Shown here: positions 5,298-5,334 of the stretch, piece by piece | How the letters are laid out: each line of letters opens with the position of its first letter | Numbering within the stretch: position 1 is the first letter of the stretch | Origin: Phycisphaerae bacterium | GTDB taxonomy: Bacteria > Planctomycetota > Phycisphaerae > JAAYCJ01 | Reading direction: 5' to 3' | DNA length: 5,334 nucleotides | Assembly (NCBI GenBank): GCA_012514125.1 | Contig: JAAZAW010000209.1 | Location: 1-5,334 of the forward strand | Program-made: the position numbers and the translations under genes | Notes under the pieces: model-generated | Told to the model about the DNA's origin: nothing | What the model saw: the letters and a program-made list of their open reading frames with translations, nothing else | The model's database searches: none

Positions 5298-5334
5298 GAC
5301 TGAGAAAAATTACTTCTTCTTCATTGAAACGAGA

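Noticed and set aside
1..5334. CRISPR array or transposase
   Set aside because: No short direct repeats with regular unique spacers, and no transposase motifs in any frame; the only tandem repeats are the coding repeats of the propeller and of S1.

Overview
The window looks like bacterial chromosome, most likely from the Planctomycetota or a nearby PVC-group lineage, perhaps Phycisphaerae-like. This placement is inference. It rests on the style of the S1 N-terminus, on a multi-domain lipoprotein with InlB-like, cadherin-like and beta-propeller parts, on a tRNA without an encoded CCA, and on a small protein motif (WPRLPESIRKGI) that I associate with planctomycete mobile regions. No marker in the window proves it.

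Layout. (1) Bases 39-2066, minus strand: a 675-residue predicted secreted lipoprotein. It has a divergent InlB-type repeat, a cadherin/Big-like domain and then seven ~65-residue repeats that should form one seven-bladed beta-propeller. A long imperfect inverted repeat spans its stop codon. (2) Bases 2067-2505: a divergent intergenic region with a sigma70-like promoter facing each way and short GC hairpins in both leaders. (3) Bases 2506-4281, plus strand: rpsA, ribosomal protein S1 with six S1 domains, closed by a strong intrinsic terminator at 4308-4343. (4) Bases 4344-4532: a leader with a possible promoter and two overlapping, mutually exclusive hairpins, followed by tRNA-Thr(TGT) at 4533-4605. 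(5) Bases 4606-5334: a more AT-rich tail that looks like the eroded edge of a mobile element anchored at the tRNA. It holds an open frame with no start (possibly the C-terminus of a lost gene such as an integrase), a 48-residue small ORF, a C6/G6 hairpin and a small helix-turn-helix protein.

Functionally, rpsA and tRNA-Thr are core translation genes, each with its own transcription signals. The lipoprotein is an unrelated surface protein transcribed divergently. The stretch after the tRNA is the only accessory-looking part, and the window ends before an element or second attachment site can be shown. I do not see a complete new system. The best leads are the tRNA-proximal relict with its repeated start-codon context, the structured SD-poor rpsA leader, and the inverted repeat at the end of the lipoprotein gene.
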